Assembly: GCF_031457495.1 (NCBI RefSeq)
Contig: NZ_JAVDWM010000001.1
Location: 3,336,001 to 3,400,000 of the forward strand
Direction: 5' to 3'
Length of the DNA stretch: 64,000 nt
Source of the DNA: Sphingopyxis sp. BE259
Lineage (GTDB): Bacteria; Pseudomonadota; Alphaproteobacteria; Sphingomonadales; Sphingomonadaceae
Under the pieces are notes generated by a model that did not search any database, was not told the DNA's origin, and worked only from the letters and a program-made list of their open reading frames with translations. Position 1 is the stretch's first letter, and every line of letters begins with the position of its first letter. Made by a program: the position numbers and the translations under genes. Shown piece by piece: positions 29,601-37,616 of this stretch.

Positions 29601-29703
29601 CCAATGCGCCTTCGGCAAACCGGTCGGTCACCCCGGCGACCAGCGCGTCGGCAAAGGCCCGCTGGACGGGAATGGAAAAGACGGTGGGCTTGGCGTCAGC
29701 CAT
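26665..29703 (-). CDS. addB: AddB subunit of the AddAB helicase-nuclease, alphaproteobacterial type
   Basis: This is a 1012-residue partner of AddA. The N-terminal helicase-like domain has ILLPSNRARSAVQ where helicases have a P-loop, so the ATP site is degenerate and the domain is probably a Chi scanner. The C-terminal nuclease domain has LAIVDYKTGAAPS near residue 877. I found no cysteine in the protein, so the four-cysteine iron-sulfur cluster of Bacillus AddB cannot be present. The ATG giving MADAKPTVFSIPVQRAF is used; a GTG 9 nt earlier is possible. No strong ribosome site is visible, and a long inverted repeat begins just upstream, separating addB from murU. Confidence 0.94.
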   Translation of the reverse strand: MADAKPTVFSIPVQRAFADALVAGVTDRFAEGALGLAEGLILLPSNRARSAVQAAFVRASGAGLLMPRLAVIGDADLDESVALAFDAIDDADPIPPAIDALRRRLMLASLIERHNPPGEDAITGAAAFQLAEGLGRVIDQLHYEELAPTRLGDIEAALGDLAGHWQASWQRLRLLVDHWPTMLATTGHIDRADRRNRLLARVTAGWRAAPPGRFVVAAGVTTAAPAIARLLRTVADLPQGMVVLPGLDLGMAAEEWDALGPVKSDPDQPGERPLETHPQYHLKLLLGRMGIARGEVGEWAAASPFDGPDARAPFLSLLFAPAAYTARWQAAENLAPGLTGVSAATFADDGQEAQGIALMMRRVLEEAGRTAALVTPDRLLAERVAAALARWGLEGDSRVDDSAGQPLGQMPPGALLLLLAEFAAAFDSVRLIALLGHPLVRANGDAKVRLDWLDQVRRLDLVLRGPGLVPGWVGVTARIDEIAADSDRRGHGAALAMADWWAEVATGLSRALAPFAAGVPAPPSVLLGALQDALGWLTGDGAWTGHAGRALSDLFDRWTLAKGDGPALVAPADFPAMLADLMNNESIRPPYGGHPRLFIWGLLEARLQRADLMILGGLDEGRWPPQQSPDPWLAPGIRRILGLAAPERQQGMAAHDFAGAFAAREVVVTRALRSGGDPAVASRFWLRLAALAGDLPDATLDGQPVTALAAVLDVPEGASQPAAKPRPAPPLNARPDRISVTGVDQLARDPFAFYAAKILRLNELEPLSSGPDAKWFGTRVHKFLQDWQAAKMTEAAFEAEIAALRADPALDSLARAFWLPRIEPSLRWAAARVWASREERYPVANEVSGTLLIGGITLRGTADRVDQAADGTLAIVDYKTGAAPSAKSAGEGLNSQLGLLGLIAEEAGLGDLAPEPAGAFEYWELKRDRKKGVDGTVKAIKGQKPKPPTAAAVVERAREALADLSARFLLGQEPFVPGDAAKRYTDFDQLMRRDEWFGRGEPDPAAADEAAA

Positions 29704-29716
29704 CAGGTTCACAAAT

Positions 29717-29826
29717 CGTCATTGCGAGCGCAGCGAAGCAATCCAGAGCGGTTTACGCAAGCTCTGGATTGCTTCGCGCAGTTTATCCTGGGCGCCTGCA
29801 AGGCAGTCGAAGGGCTCGCAATGACG
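29717..29826. repeat. Inverted repeat inside the murU-addB intergenic space
   Basis: Left arm CGTCATTGCGAGCGCAGCG, core CAATCCAGAGCGGTTTACG and right end GCTCGCAATGACG match the repeat at 12895. The right half also contains GCGCCTGCAAGGCAGTCGAA, a block found in the other-family repeat at 52135. The element nearly fills the gap between two same-strand genes. Confidence 0.85.
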
Positions 29827-29837
29827 AAACGACGGGA

Positions 29838-30557
29838 TCAAACCTCACTCAGCGCCGCTTCGGTCGGCGCGATCCGATCCGGGGTGCCGACGTCAAACCA
29901 TTGCCCCATGTGCGACAGGCCATACAGTCGCCCGTCGGCGATCGCACGGTTCCACAGGATGTTGGTCGAAAACGCCCCCGCGGGCGCGCCGTCGAGGAGC
30001 CGCGGCGAGATCAGCTGGATGCCGGTATAGACAAATGGCGCGATGCGGCCGGGTTTGCGCCGCGACAGCTGGCCGTTGGCGTCCATATGGAAATCGCCGC
30101 GCCCGCCGTGTCCGGTCGCGCTCGCCTGGCGGATCAGCAGCAGCAGCGCGTCCATCCGGGTGCCGTCCCAATGGCGCGCCAGGTGACGGATGCTGTCCTC
30201 GGGTCCGTCGGTCCAGATATTGTCGCTATTGACGATCAGGATCGGGTCGCCGCGAAGCTGCGGCAGCGCCTTGACCATCCCGCCGCCGGTTTCCAGCAGC
30301 AGGTCGCGCTCGTCCGAAACAGCAATAGTGAACGACCGTTGCTGCGCCGCCAGATGTGCTTCCAGGGCGTCGGCCAGATAATGGACGTTGACAACGACAT
30401 GGCCGATCCCCGCCGCCTCGATGCGGTCGAGGCTGTGGTCGATCAATGCCTTGCCCGCGACGCGCACCAGCGGTTTGGGCCGCGTCGCGGTCAGCGGGCG
30501 CATCCGCTTGCCCAGCCCCGCCGCCATCACCATCGCGCTGTCGATCTTCACGCTCAC
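29838..30557 (-). CDS. murU: N-acetylmuramate-1-phosphate uridylyltransferase
   Basis: This is a 239-residue nucleotidyltransferase that should convert MurNAc-1-P and UTP to UDP-MurNAc in the peptidoglycan recycling route that bypasses MurA. The signature MVMAAGLGKRMRPLTATRPK begins at residue 9, and the sugar-phosphate site has VNVHYLAD and IVNSDNIW. The GTG start overlaps the stop of the upstream kinase (GTGA). Pairing with amgK supports MurU over other mannose-1-P-guanylyltransferase-like proteins. It is followed by an inverted repeat and then addB. Confidence 0.88.
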   Translation of the reverse strand: MSVKIDSAMVMAAGLGKRMRPLTATRPKPLVRVAGKALIDHSLDRIEAAGIGHVVVNVHYLADALEAHLAAQQRSFTIAVSDERDLLLETGGGMVKALPQLRGDPILIVNSDNIWTDGPEDSIRHLARHWDGTRMDALLLLIRQASATGHGGRGDFHMDANGQLSRRKPGRIAPFVYTGIQLISPRLLDGAPAGAFSTNILWNRAIADGRLYGLSHMGQWFDVGTPDRIAPTEAALSEV

Positions 30558-31537
30558 AGCCACGCCGCCGCACGCTTGTCGGCGGGGATGTTTTCGTCGA
30601 ACCAAGCGCGCACCGGCGCCAGCCCCGGATGCGCCAGATCGCGTTCGAGCAGTCCCCACATCCGCGGCTGGAACTGGCGATAGCCCGGCTTGCCGTCGCG
30701 CTTCCACAGCCGCACGAAAACCCCCAGGATGCGCGTGTTGCGCTGCGCCGCCAGCGCCCAATAGGCACTCTCGATGTCCTGCCCGGTCGCGCCCTGATAG
30801 CGCGCCAGCATCGCCGCCTCAACCGCCGGGGTGACGTCGCGCCGCGCATCCTCCAGCACCGAAGCCAGATCATAGGCGGGGTGACCGATCCGCGCGTCCT
30901 GGAAATCGAGCAGTCCGTAATGGGCGACGCCCTTCTTACCCGGCACCAGCATGATATTCTCGGCATGATAATCGCGCAGCACGGTGACGCGCGGCAGGCC
31001 GTCATGCTCCACCGGGGTCAGCACCGCTTCCCACGCGCCGCGAAACGCATCACGATCGACGTCGATCCCCAGCGTCGGGCAATACCAGTCGCTGAACAGC
31101 ATCACCTCGTCGAGCCATTGCTCCAGCCCAAGCACCGGTAATTCGGGCATCGGCGGCCGCGCGTGGAGGTGGACGAGCAGGTCGGTCACCCCGGCATAAA
31201 GATCGACCTCGCGGTGCAGCGCGGCATCGACCGTCTCGCGCAGCCGCACATCACCGAAATCCTCGATCAGCAACAAGCCTTGCGTCAGGTCGCGGGCAAA
31301 GATCGTCGGCGCGGTCAGCCCCTGGTCGCACAGATATTCGGCGATCGCGATGAACGGGCGCGCATCCTCATGCGGCGGCGGCGCGTCCATCAGCACCGCC
31401 TGCCGCGCGCCGTCGACGACGCGGAAATAGCGCCGGAACGATGCATCGCCGGCCAGCGGCAAAATCTGCGCATCGCCCCAGCCATGCGCGGCAAGGAAGG
31501 CGGGCGCATGGGGGGGCGGAATCATCGGAGCGGCCAT
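30554..31537 (-). CDS. amgK: Anomeric MurNAc/GlcNAc kinase
   Basis: This is a 327-residue aminoglycoside-phosphotransferase-fold kinase that phosphorylates the anomeric carbon of N-acetylmuramate released from the wall. The catalytic loop is RDYHAENIML (near residue 203) and the metal-binding Asp is in LLDFQDARIGHPAYDLAS. Its gene is coupled to murU (overlap) and to tsaE (16-nt overlap with the start used here, MAAPMIPPPH, which has gggggag just upstream). The second ATG at 31525, overlapping the tsaE stop as ATGA, is an equally good start. Function is assigned by fold plus the amgK-murU pairing known from Pseudomonas and Caulobacter. Confidence 0.88.
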   Translation of the reverse strand: MAAPMIPPPHAPAFLAAHGWGDAQILPLAGDASFRRYFRVVDGARQAVLMDAPPPHEDARPFIAIAEYLCDQGLTAPTIFARDLTQGLLLIEDFGDVRLRETVDAALHREVDLYAGVTDLLVHLHARPPMPELPVLGLEQWLDEVMLFSDWYCPTLGIDVDRDAFRGAWEAVLTPVEHDGLPRVTVLRDYHAENIMLVPGKKGVAHYGLLDFQDARIGHPAYDLASVLEDARRDVTPAVEAAMLARYQGATGQDIESAYWALAAQRNTRILGVFVRLWKRDGKPGYRQFQPRMWGLLERDLAHPGLAPVRAWFDENIPADKRAAAWL

Positions 31538-31971
31538 CGGCTCCCCCAAGACGTCGGCACCTCTGCTGTCAAGGCGCGCGCGTCGCCGCTCCCCGAAATC
31601 GTGATCGACAGGGCGTCGGGCCAGCCTTGCGATCCGAGCCGTTCGGGCCATTCGATCAGCAGCGCGCCGTCATACAGATAGTCGTCGAGGCCGAGCTCGA
31701 TCAGCTCGCCCTCATCGTCGATCCGATAGAGATCGACATGCGCGATCGGCAAATCGACTTCGGGCGGCGCATAGGGCTGGACGATCGCAAAGGTCGGGCT
31801 CGGCGCCTCGCTTGCCAACCCGCGCGACTTCAGCATCGCGCGCGCCAGTGTCGTCTTGCCCGCGCCCAGTTCGCCCGACAGCAGGACGACGTCGCCGGGA
31901 AGCAGCGCCGCGCCGATCGCCGCACCAATCCGCCCGGCGTCGGCGAGCGTGTAGTCGTATCGCTGGCTCAT
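31522..31971 (-). CDS. tsaE: tRNA t6A biosynthesis ATPase TsaE
   Basis: The product is the 149-residue ATPase that works with TsaB and TsaD in making N6-threonylcarbamoyladenosine at position 37 of ANN-decoding tRNAs. Walker A is GELGAGKTT at 33-41. AHVDLYRIDDEGELIELGLDDY is the conserved central block, and LLIEWPERL follows. The start overlaps the divL stop (ATGA) and the end overlaps amgK, so it sits in the middle of a tightly packed operon. Confidence 0.95.
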   Translation of the reverse strand: MSQRYDYTLADAGRIGAAIGAALLPGDVVLLSGELGAGKTTLARAMLKSRGLASEAPSPTFAIVQPYAPPEVDLPIAHVDLYRIDDEGELIELGLDDYLYDGALLIEWPERLGSQGWPDALSITISGSGDARALTAEVPTSWGSRWPLR

Positions 31972-34331
31972 GCGCGGCGCGGCAGGCTGATCCGCACCAG
32001 CGTCCCCTGTCCCGCCTCGCTCACCACCTCCATCGTCCCGGCATGCGCGGCGACGAGCTGGCGCGCGAGGGCCAGGCCGATGCCGCCCGACGCGGTTCCC
32101 GCCTGCTGCCCCTTGGTCACCGCGGCGACCGCTTCGGGCATCCCCGGGCCATTGTCCGACACGATGATGTCGATCCCGTGCGCGTCGCCTGTGGCATGGA
32201 GCAGGACGCGGCCGCCGGACTTGCGCGCCGGGGCGGTATAGCGCACCGCATTGTCGAGCAGCCCCGCGACCAGCCGCGACAGCCGCGGCGCATCGCCGTC
32301 GATACGGCCCAGATCGGGCGAAATATTGCCGACCAGTTCCACCTTTTCAGCCGCGGCCAACGCATTCGCATCGGCCAGCGCGCCATCGAGCAACGCCCGG
32401 ACATCGACCGGCGCTCGCTCAACCGCCAGCGTCCCCGCCTCGCCCTGCGCCAGGTCGAGCACATTGTCGATCTGCCGCCCCAGCACCCCCACCGAATCCA
32501 TGATCGCGTCGATGTAACCCCGCTGTTGATCGCTGAGCTTGCCCGCATAACCCGCCTGCAACATCTCGCCGAACCCGCCGATCGAGGTCAGCGGCGTGCG
32601 CAGTTCATAGCTCATCCGCGACAGGAACGCGGTCTTGACCTGGTCGGCGGCTTCCAGTGCCTCGTTGCGTTCGCGCAGCGCGCCCTCCATTTTCCGGCTG
32701 GCGCTGATGTCGAGCATGATCAGCAGCGCATTGCCGTCGGGCAGCGGAATCGATGCGAAGTCGAAATAGCGACCATCGGCAAAACCGATTTCGCCGCCGC
32801 GCTGTTGCCGTTCCAAGGTCGCGGCGCGGATAACTTCCTGCACGATGCTGATCTGGTTCGGTTTCACCAGCCGATCGGCGAGCCCGCCCATCAACGCATC
32901 GACGCGCGGATGCGCCGCCAGCGTCCCCTCATCGATCCCCCACAGGCGGCGGAACCGCTGGTTCCACAGATGCAGCCGCCCGTCGGGGGCGAACACCGCG
33001 ATCGCCTCGAACAGATTGTCGAAGGTCGCGGTGCGGACGCGGAGCAAGGTGTCACGCGCGCCCGCGAGTTGCACCTGCTCGGTCTTGTCCTCGGCGATCA
33101 GCAGCAGCCCGCCGTCGGGGGTCGGCTGGGCGACGACATGCAAATGGGTGCCGTCGCGCAGCAGCCAATCCTCTTCGCTAGCCCCGGCCTGCGCGAACCA
33201 GTCAACATGCGCCTGCCGCCATTGCGGATAGTCACGCACCTCGGGGGTCCGTCCACCCTCGCGCCACGCATCGAGCAGCCGCGCGAACGGCCGCGCCTCG
33301 GCGACGTCCTCAGCCTCAAGCGCGAACAGGCGGCGGAACGGCAGATTGGCAAAGGCCAGCCCCTGATCGGGGCCGAACTGGGCGACCGCCGCCGCCAGCC
33401 GGTCCAGCAATTCGCGCTGGGTATCGACGAAGCGGCGGTGCGCGCCGCGCTCGCTTTCCAGCTCCTGAATGTCGATCGCATAACCCGCGATGCCGATCAC
33501 CCGGCCGCCCTGCGGCGCCAGCGGCACATCGACGACCCGCATGATCCGGCGCTCGCCCTCGATCGTCACCGGAATCGTGCGCACCTGCGCCGTGCCCGCG
33601 ATCCGCGCCTCGTCGGCGGCTTCGGCGGCGCTGACCCCGGCGACGGTTTCGCACAGCTCGACGCCGCCATCGATCACCGCGACGGCGCTTTTCGCCTCGA
33701 CCGCGCGAACATAGGCGCCGTTGACGAGCGCCAGATGCAGGCCGGTATCGCGGAACCACATCGGAAACGGCGCCGCCTCGATCAGGCCCGACAGCGCCTC
33801 GAACGCCGCCATCGCCTCGTCGCGCTCGCTGCGCGCCTGGGCCAGCGCATGCTGGCCGTCGGTCGCATCGCTCAGCCACAGCAGCACGCTGCCCGCCCCG
33901 CCTACCGCCTGCGGCGCCGGGACGCCGTGCAGAATGATCGTGCGCTCGCTGCCCTGCGGCTTCAGGCTGAGGGTAAAGGGCTTGCCGCCGCGCTGCGCGC
34001 CAAGAATCGCGTGGCGCAGCGCATCATGGCCATCGGCGTCGAGCCCGCTGTCCAGCCCGCGCAACTCATCGAAATTGCGCGGCCCCTGCGCCAGCCCCAG
34101 CCACCGCCCCAGCTTCTCGCTTGCCTCGACCCGCCAGTCGGCACGGACGATGACCGGCAGCTGCGGCGAGGCCTCGACCAGGCTGGCGAGCCGTTCGGCC
34201 TGTCCCGCGACAAACGCCGCGCGCCGCTGCATCGCGATCCCGCGCCCGACCGCCCACAATCCGGCAAGCAACCACAGCGCGGCGAACAGGCCGAGGGCGA
34301 AAACCAGCCCCGGGGAAAGCGAACCGCTCAT
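31968..34331 (-). CDS. divL: DivL-type cell-cycle pseudo-kinase with tyrosine in the H-box
   Basis: This is a 787-residue membrane sensor. One transmembrane helix lies at about 9-29. PAS-like segments follow (around 45-150, 185-310, 320-430 and 435-560). The dimerisation domain has MSYELRTPLTSIGGF: the phospho-accepting histidine of sensor kinases is Tyr575 here, the hallmark of DivL from Caulobacter. The ATPase domain is complete (N-box LLDNAVRYT, G1 DNGPGMPEA, G2 GGIGLALARQL). DivL binds CckA and phosphorylated DivK and controls CtrA. The neighbours ahcY and tsaE-amgK-murU agree with the alphaproteobacterial divL locus. The start MSGSLSPGLV is chosen because the upstream extension is unconserved in character. 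Confidence 0.88.
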   Translation of the reverse strand: MSGSLSPGLVFALGLFAALWLLAGLWAVGRGIAMQRRAAFVAGQAERLASLVEASPQLPVIVRADWRVEASEKLGRWLGLAQGPRNFDELRGLDSGLDADGHDALRHAILGAQRGGKPFTLSLKPQGSERTIILHGVPAPQAVGGAGSVLLWLSDATDGQHALAQARSERDEAMAAFEALSGLIEAAPFPMWFRDTGLHLALVNGAYVRAVEAKSAVAVIDGGVELCETVAGVSAAEAADEARIAGTAQVRTIPVTIEGERRIMRVVDVPLAPQGGRVIGIAGYAIDIQELESERGAHRRFVDTQRELLDRLAAAVAQFGPDQGLAFANLPFRRLFALEAEDVAEARPFARLLDAWREGGRTPEVRDYPQWRQAHVDWFAQAGASEEDWLLRDGTHLHVVAQPTPDGGLLLIAEDKTEQVQLAGARDTLLRVRTATFDNLFEAIAVFAPDGRLHLWNQRFRRLWGIDEGTLAAHPRVDALMGGLADRLVKPNQISIVQEVIRAATLERQQRGGEIGFADGRYFDFASIPLPDGNALLIMLDISASRKMEGALRERNEALEAADQVKTAFLSRMSYELRTPLTSIGGFGEMLQAGYAGKLSDQQRGYIDAIMDSVGVLGRQIDNVLDLAQGEAGTLAVERAPVDVRALLDGALADANALAAAEKVELVGNISPDLGRIDGDAPRLSRLVAGLLDNAVRYTAPARKSGGRVLLHATGDAHGIDIIVSDNGPGMPEAVAAVTKGQQAGTASGGIGLALARQLVAAHAGTMEVVSEAGQGTLVRISLPRRA

Positions 34332-34533
34332 CCCGCCCTGAATCCTCGCTTGTTGGGATATTCTGCGCACATGACCGCTTGCCCTAAAGGTGATGCTGTC
34401 ATGTTTCAATCGCATGTCATTGCGGATCGGCGCGCCGCATCATCCGATGGGCGCGCCGTCCGTAATTTCATGCAAAGAAACGACGCGGCGGTCGTGACCT
34501 TGACGGTCGGCCGCAGCTCGGGATTACGAGAAA

Positions 34534-35949
34534 TTAGTAGCGATAATGATCGGGCTTGAACGGCCCCGCCACCGGCACGCCGATATAATCGGCCTGCTTC
34601 TGGCTCAGCTGGCTCAGCTTAACGCCTAGTTTGTCGAGGTGCAGCGCCGCGACCTTTTCATCGAGATGCTTGGGCAGGACATAGACATCGTTTTTATACT
34701 GCTCGCTGCGCGTCCACAGCTCGATCTGCGCCAGCGTCTGGTTGGTGAAGCTCGCCGACATCACGAACGACGGGTGGCCCGTCGCATTGCCGAGGTTCAC
34801 CAGGCGGCCCTTCGACAGGATGATGATCTGCTTGCCGTCGGGGAATTCGACCAGGTCGACCTGCGGCTTCACTTCGGTCCATTTGTAATTGGCGAGCGCC
34901 GCGATCTGGATCTCGCTGTCGAAATGGCCGATGTTGCAGACGATCGCCATATTCTTCATCGCCGCCATATGTTCGGCGGTAATCACGTCGGCATTGCCCG
35001 TCGCGGTGACGAAGATGTCCGAGCGCTTGACGGCTTCGTCCATCGTGACGACCTCGAAGCCCTCCATCGCCGCCTGCAGCGCGCAGATCGGGTCGATTTC
35101 GGTGACGAGGACGCGCGCGCCGCCGTTGCGGAGCGACTGCGCCGAACCCTTGCCGACATCGCCGAAGCCAGCGACGGTCGCGACCTTGCCCGCCAGCATC
35201 ACGTCGGTGCCGCGGCGGATCGCGTCGACCAGCGACTCTTTACAGCCATAGAGGTTGTCGAACTTCGACTTGGTGACGCTGTCGTTGACGTTGATCGCGG
35301 GGAAGGGCAGCTCGCCCTTCTTGGCGATGTGGTACAGGCGGTGGACGCCCGTCGTCGTTTCTTCGGACACACCCTTGATTGCCTTGACCGTCTTGGTCAG
35401 GTAGCCGGGGTTAGCGGCAACGAACGCCTTCAGCGCGCGCTGCATCTCGATCTCTTCTTCATTCTCGGGCGCCGGCATCGTCTCGCCGGCCTCCAGCTTC
35501 GCGCCCCACAGCGCGAACATCGTGGCGTCGCCGCCATCGTCGAGGATCAGGTTGCAAGTCGTGCCATCCTCGACGCCCCAGTCAAAGATGCGGCCGACAT
35601 AGTCCCAATAATCGGCCAGGCTTTCGCCCTTTACCGCGAACACCGGCACGCCGGTCGCGGCGATTGCGGCGGCGGCATGGTCCTGGGTCGAAAAGATGTT
35701 GCAGGTTGCCCAGCGGACTTCGGCGCCCAGCGCGGTCAGCGTCTCGATCAGCACCGCGGTCTGGATCGTCATGTGCAGCGAACCGACAATCTTCGCACCC
35801 TTCAGCGGCTGCGACGCACCGAATTCGCTGCGCAGCGCCATCAGGCCCGGCATTTCGGTTTCGGCGATGTTGATTTCCTTGCGCCCGAAATCGGCAAGAC
35901 CGATGTCGGCAATCACATAATCACGAGTGTCGGCGGCGAGAGTGGCCAC
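34534..35949 (-). CDS. ahcY: Adenosylhomocysteinase (S-adenosylhomocysteine hydrolase)
   Basis: This 471-residue NAD-containing enzyme splits S-adenosylhomocysteine into homocysteine and adenosine in the methyl cycle. The GTG start ([20 protein letters not shown]) has caggaga 7 nt upstream. Substrate motifs [13 protein letters not shown], the NAD loop [16 protein letters not shown] and the C-terminal KPDHYRY are all present. The insert near 150-190 is normal for the bacterial long form. A GC hairpin lies in the 5' leader, but no SAH riboswitch pattern was found. divL begins about 200 nt downstream on the same strand. Confidence 0.97.
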   Translation of the reverse strand: MATLAADTRDYVIADIGLADFGRKEINIAETEMPGLMALRSEFGASQPLKGAKIVGSLHMTIQTAVLIETLTALGAEVRWATCNIFSTQDHAAAAIAATGVPVFAVKGESLADYWDYVGRIFDWGVEDGTTCNLILDDGGDATMFALWGAKLEAGETMPAPENEEEIEMQRALKAFVAANPGYLTKTVKAIKGVSEETTTGVHRLYHIAKKGELPFPAINVNDSVTKSKFDNLYGCKESLVDAIRRGTDVMLAGKVATVAGFGDVGKGSAQSLRNGGARVLVTEIDPICALQAAMEGFEVVTMDEAVKRSDIFVTATGNADVITAEHMAAMKNMAIVCNIGHFDSEIQIAALANYKWTEVKPQVDLVEFPDGKQIIILSKGRLVNLGNATGHPSFVMSASFTNQTLAQIELWTRSEQYKNDVYVLPKHLDEKVAALHLDKLGVKLSQLSQKQADYIGVPVAGPFKPDHYRY

Positions 35950-35971
35950 GATGGAGTCTCCTGTAGGCGAG

Positions 35972-35997
35972 TTCGGCCGCAGGCGAGCGGCCCCGAA
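35972..35997 (-). promoter_or_regulatory. Leader hairpin of ahcY
   Basis: GGCCGC and GCGGCC arms with a 6-nt loop, extended by UUC/GAA pairs across a two-base bulge, lie 22 nt before the GTG start. Such a stem could affect ribosome access. It does not resemble known SAH or SAM aptamers. Confidence 0.4.
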
Positions 35998-36351
35998 ATA
36001 TGAGGTAATTATGTTGCGCGCCCTAGCTCAAAGCGCGCGGCCGATCAAATATAAACTTTTCTTTATATCGCAATCGGCGCTCGCTCTACCGAGCGCGGCA
36101 GACGCGCGAATCGGCGGTGCAAAATACACCGGCGCGGAAATTTATTTTCAGCAGGCGCAATTGTGACGGTCGGTGCCGCCGAATTGTGACACCGAGTCGC
36201 AAAGGCCAAGATTCTGAAAATTTTGGTTTATAATGCGCCTTGCGATTAGCATAATTACTGTTTGTGACATCAGTGTTACAAAGTGCCGGAAAGATTGACT
36301 TTTCTGATGATGAGGGAGAAAATCGGCCAAAGTTTTCGAGGGGATAGAGAG
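35998..36351. other. AT-rich divergent intergenic region with TTGTGAC repeats
   Basis: This space between ahcY and the TPR-like gene is much richer in A and T than its surroundings. TTGTGAC occurs at 36161-36167, 36184-36190 and 36262-36268, the first two as AATTGTGAC 23 bp apart. The third copy pairs with GTTACAAA to make a 22-bp dyad (36261-36282). A TATAAT at 36229-36234 could be a -10 element, but no matching -35 is seen. Confidence 0.5.
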
Positions 36352-36750
36352 ATGAAAAAAATATTGCTGCCGCTGGTCGCACTGGCCTTGGCGAGTCCGG
36401 CTGGCGCGCAATCGATCATCGTGGTGACCGGGCCGCAGGCCGATTCGACGGCACTGCCGGTCGCCTATGCCGAACTGCGCGCCGGTGAAAATCACGCCGC
36501 GGTCGCCAAGCTGACCGGCGACACCACCGTCAACGCCCGCGATCCGTCGCGGCTGATCAATCTTGGTACCGCTTATGCTCGTCTGGGTCGCACCAACGAA
36601 GCCGCCGCCGCCTATGACGCGGCGCTTGCCAGCCCGATCCGCTACGACCTCGAACTCGCCGACGGGCGTTATGTCGATTCCCGCTGGGCCGCCCGCACCG
36701 CGCGGGCCAACCTGGCGGCAGGTCGCCCGCTACTCGCGCTCGCGCGCTAA
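36352..36750 (+). CDS. Secreted tetratricopeptide-like protein
   Basis: This is a 132-residue exported protein with signal MKKILLPLVALALASPAGAQ and cleavage after GAQ or AGA. The start follows gagggga. The mature part is helical, with a TPR-like pair: PVAYAELRAGENHAAVAKL and INLGTAYARLGRTNEAAAAYDAAL, the latter close to the TPR consensus. It is probably a periplasmic protein-interaction or sugar-handling accessory; function unknown. Its stop codon overlaps that of the convergent YqgE gene (shared CTAA). The AT-rich upstream region with three TTGTGAC motifs suggests specific regulation. Confidence 0.75.
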   Translation: MKKILLPLVALALASPAGAQSIIVVTGPQADSTALPVAYAELRAGENHAAVAKLTGDTTVNARDPSRLINLGTAYARLGRTNEAAAAYDAALASPIRYDLELADGRYVDSRWAARTARANLAAGRPLLALAR

Positions 36751-37310
36751 GCCTCACCGCCCTCGGTTGTCAGCAAGCGGGCGTCCACTCCCGCTTCGGC
36801 AAACGCCGCCTGCCAGCGCTTGGCGGGCGGCGTGTCGAATAACAGGGCATCGCTGCCCGGGGTGACGTGCCAGCCGTGGCGCACCATTTCGCCCTCCAAC
36901 TGCCCCGCCGACCATCCGGCATAGCCCAGCGCCACCAACCATCGGGCGGGACCGCGCCCCTCGCCGATCGCGCGCAAGATGTCGTGCGAGCTCGACACCA
37001 TCCAGCGATCGCTGACCTGCACCGCTTCCTGCCCGCCCCAGTCCATGCTGTGCAGCACAAACCCGCGCGACGGTTCGACCGGGCCGCCCAGAAACACCGG
37101 CTGCTCCAGCGCATCGTCATGCGCGATTTCCAGCTGGTCGAGCACCTCGCCAACCGTCATCCCCGCAATCGGATCGGAAATACCGATCCCCATCGCGCCT
37201 TCGTCGTCGTGGCTGATCATCGCGATCACCGAATGTTCAAAGCGGGGATCGCCAATTCCGGGCAGCGCAAGTAGCAGCTGACCAGTGAACCAAATGGGGT
37301 CTGTGTCCAT
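36747..37310 (-). CDS. YqgE/AlgH family protein (DUF179)
   Basis: This is a 187-residue cytosolic protein of a conserved bacterial family whose biochemical role is unsettled. The start MDTDPIWFTGQLLLALPGI gives the usual length; a GTG start 39 nt upstream is less likely. Conserved blocks are HSVIAMISHDDEGAMGIGIS, VFLGGPVEPSRGFVLHS and LGYAGWSAGQLEGEM. Relatives are often linked to redox or RNA-related genes, which is not the case here. It is convergent with the TPR-like gene, with overlapping stops. Confidence 0.93.
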   Translation of the reverse strand: MDTDPIWFTGQLLLALPGIGDPRFEHSVIAMISHDDEGAMGIGISDPIAGMTVGEVLDQLEIAHDDALEQPVFLGGPVEPSRGFVLHSMDWGGQEAVQVSDRWMVSSSHDILRAIGEGRGPARWLVALGYAGWSAGQLEGEMVRHGWHVTPGSDALLFDTPPAKRWQAAFAEAGVDARLLTTEGGEA

Positions 37311-37389
37311 CACGCCATCATGCAGCGGCGGGACGGGGTGGTCCAGCACCTTTGGTGGGGCGGCTTTGCGGTGTGGGACGCTGCCTTGT

Positions 37390-37467
37390 CGTCATTCCCG
37401 CGAACGCGGGAGCCCAGAGCGTGCGTAGGCTGATCCCGCCCTGGGTTCCCGCGTTCGCGGGCATGAC
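37390..37467. repeat. Intergenic inverted repeat, CGTCAT...ATGAC family
   Basis: The arms CGTCATTCCCGCGAACGCGG and GTTCGCGGGCATGAC face each other, with inner segment CAGAGCGTGCGT as at 6636. One terminus is decayed. Confidence 0.8.
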
Positions 37468-37516
37468 AAAGTAAAAAACCCATGACGTCGCTGATCGGTC
37501 AACCCCACCCTTCTCC

Positions 37517-37532
37517 ACGTATTCGTATACGT
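37517..37532 (+). promoter_or_regulatory. Candidate operator before the MFS transporter
   Basis: ACGTATTCGTATACGT is symmetric at 14 of 16 positions and lies 85 bp before the transporter start. It could bind a LacI- or GntR-type sugar regulator. No regulator gene is adjacent. Confidence 0.35.
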
Positions 37533-37616
37533 AGCCCCAGCATGCTTGCCCTCCCCGACCTGCCCTGCAATCCTTCGCGCCGACAAGAGCCGCCACGCGG
37601 CCACGGGGAGAGAGAC

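Noticed and set aside
31812..34559. Open frame of 915 codons antisense to divL
   Set aside because: Its composition is Arg-, Gln- and His-rich as in shadow frames. The opposite strand encodes a complete DivL-type sensor.
35950..36060. SAH or SAM riboswitch before ahcY
   Set aside because: No conserved aptamer core or pseudoknot pattern could be recognised, only a simple hairpin.
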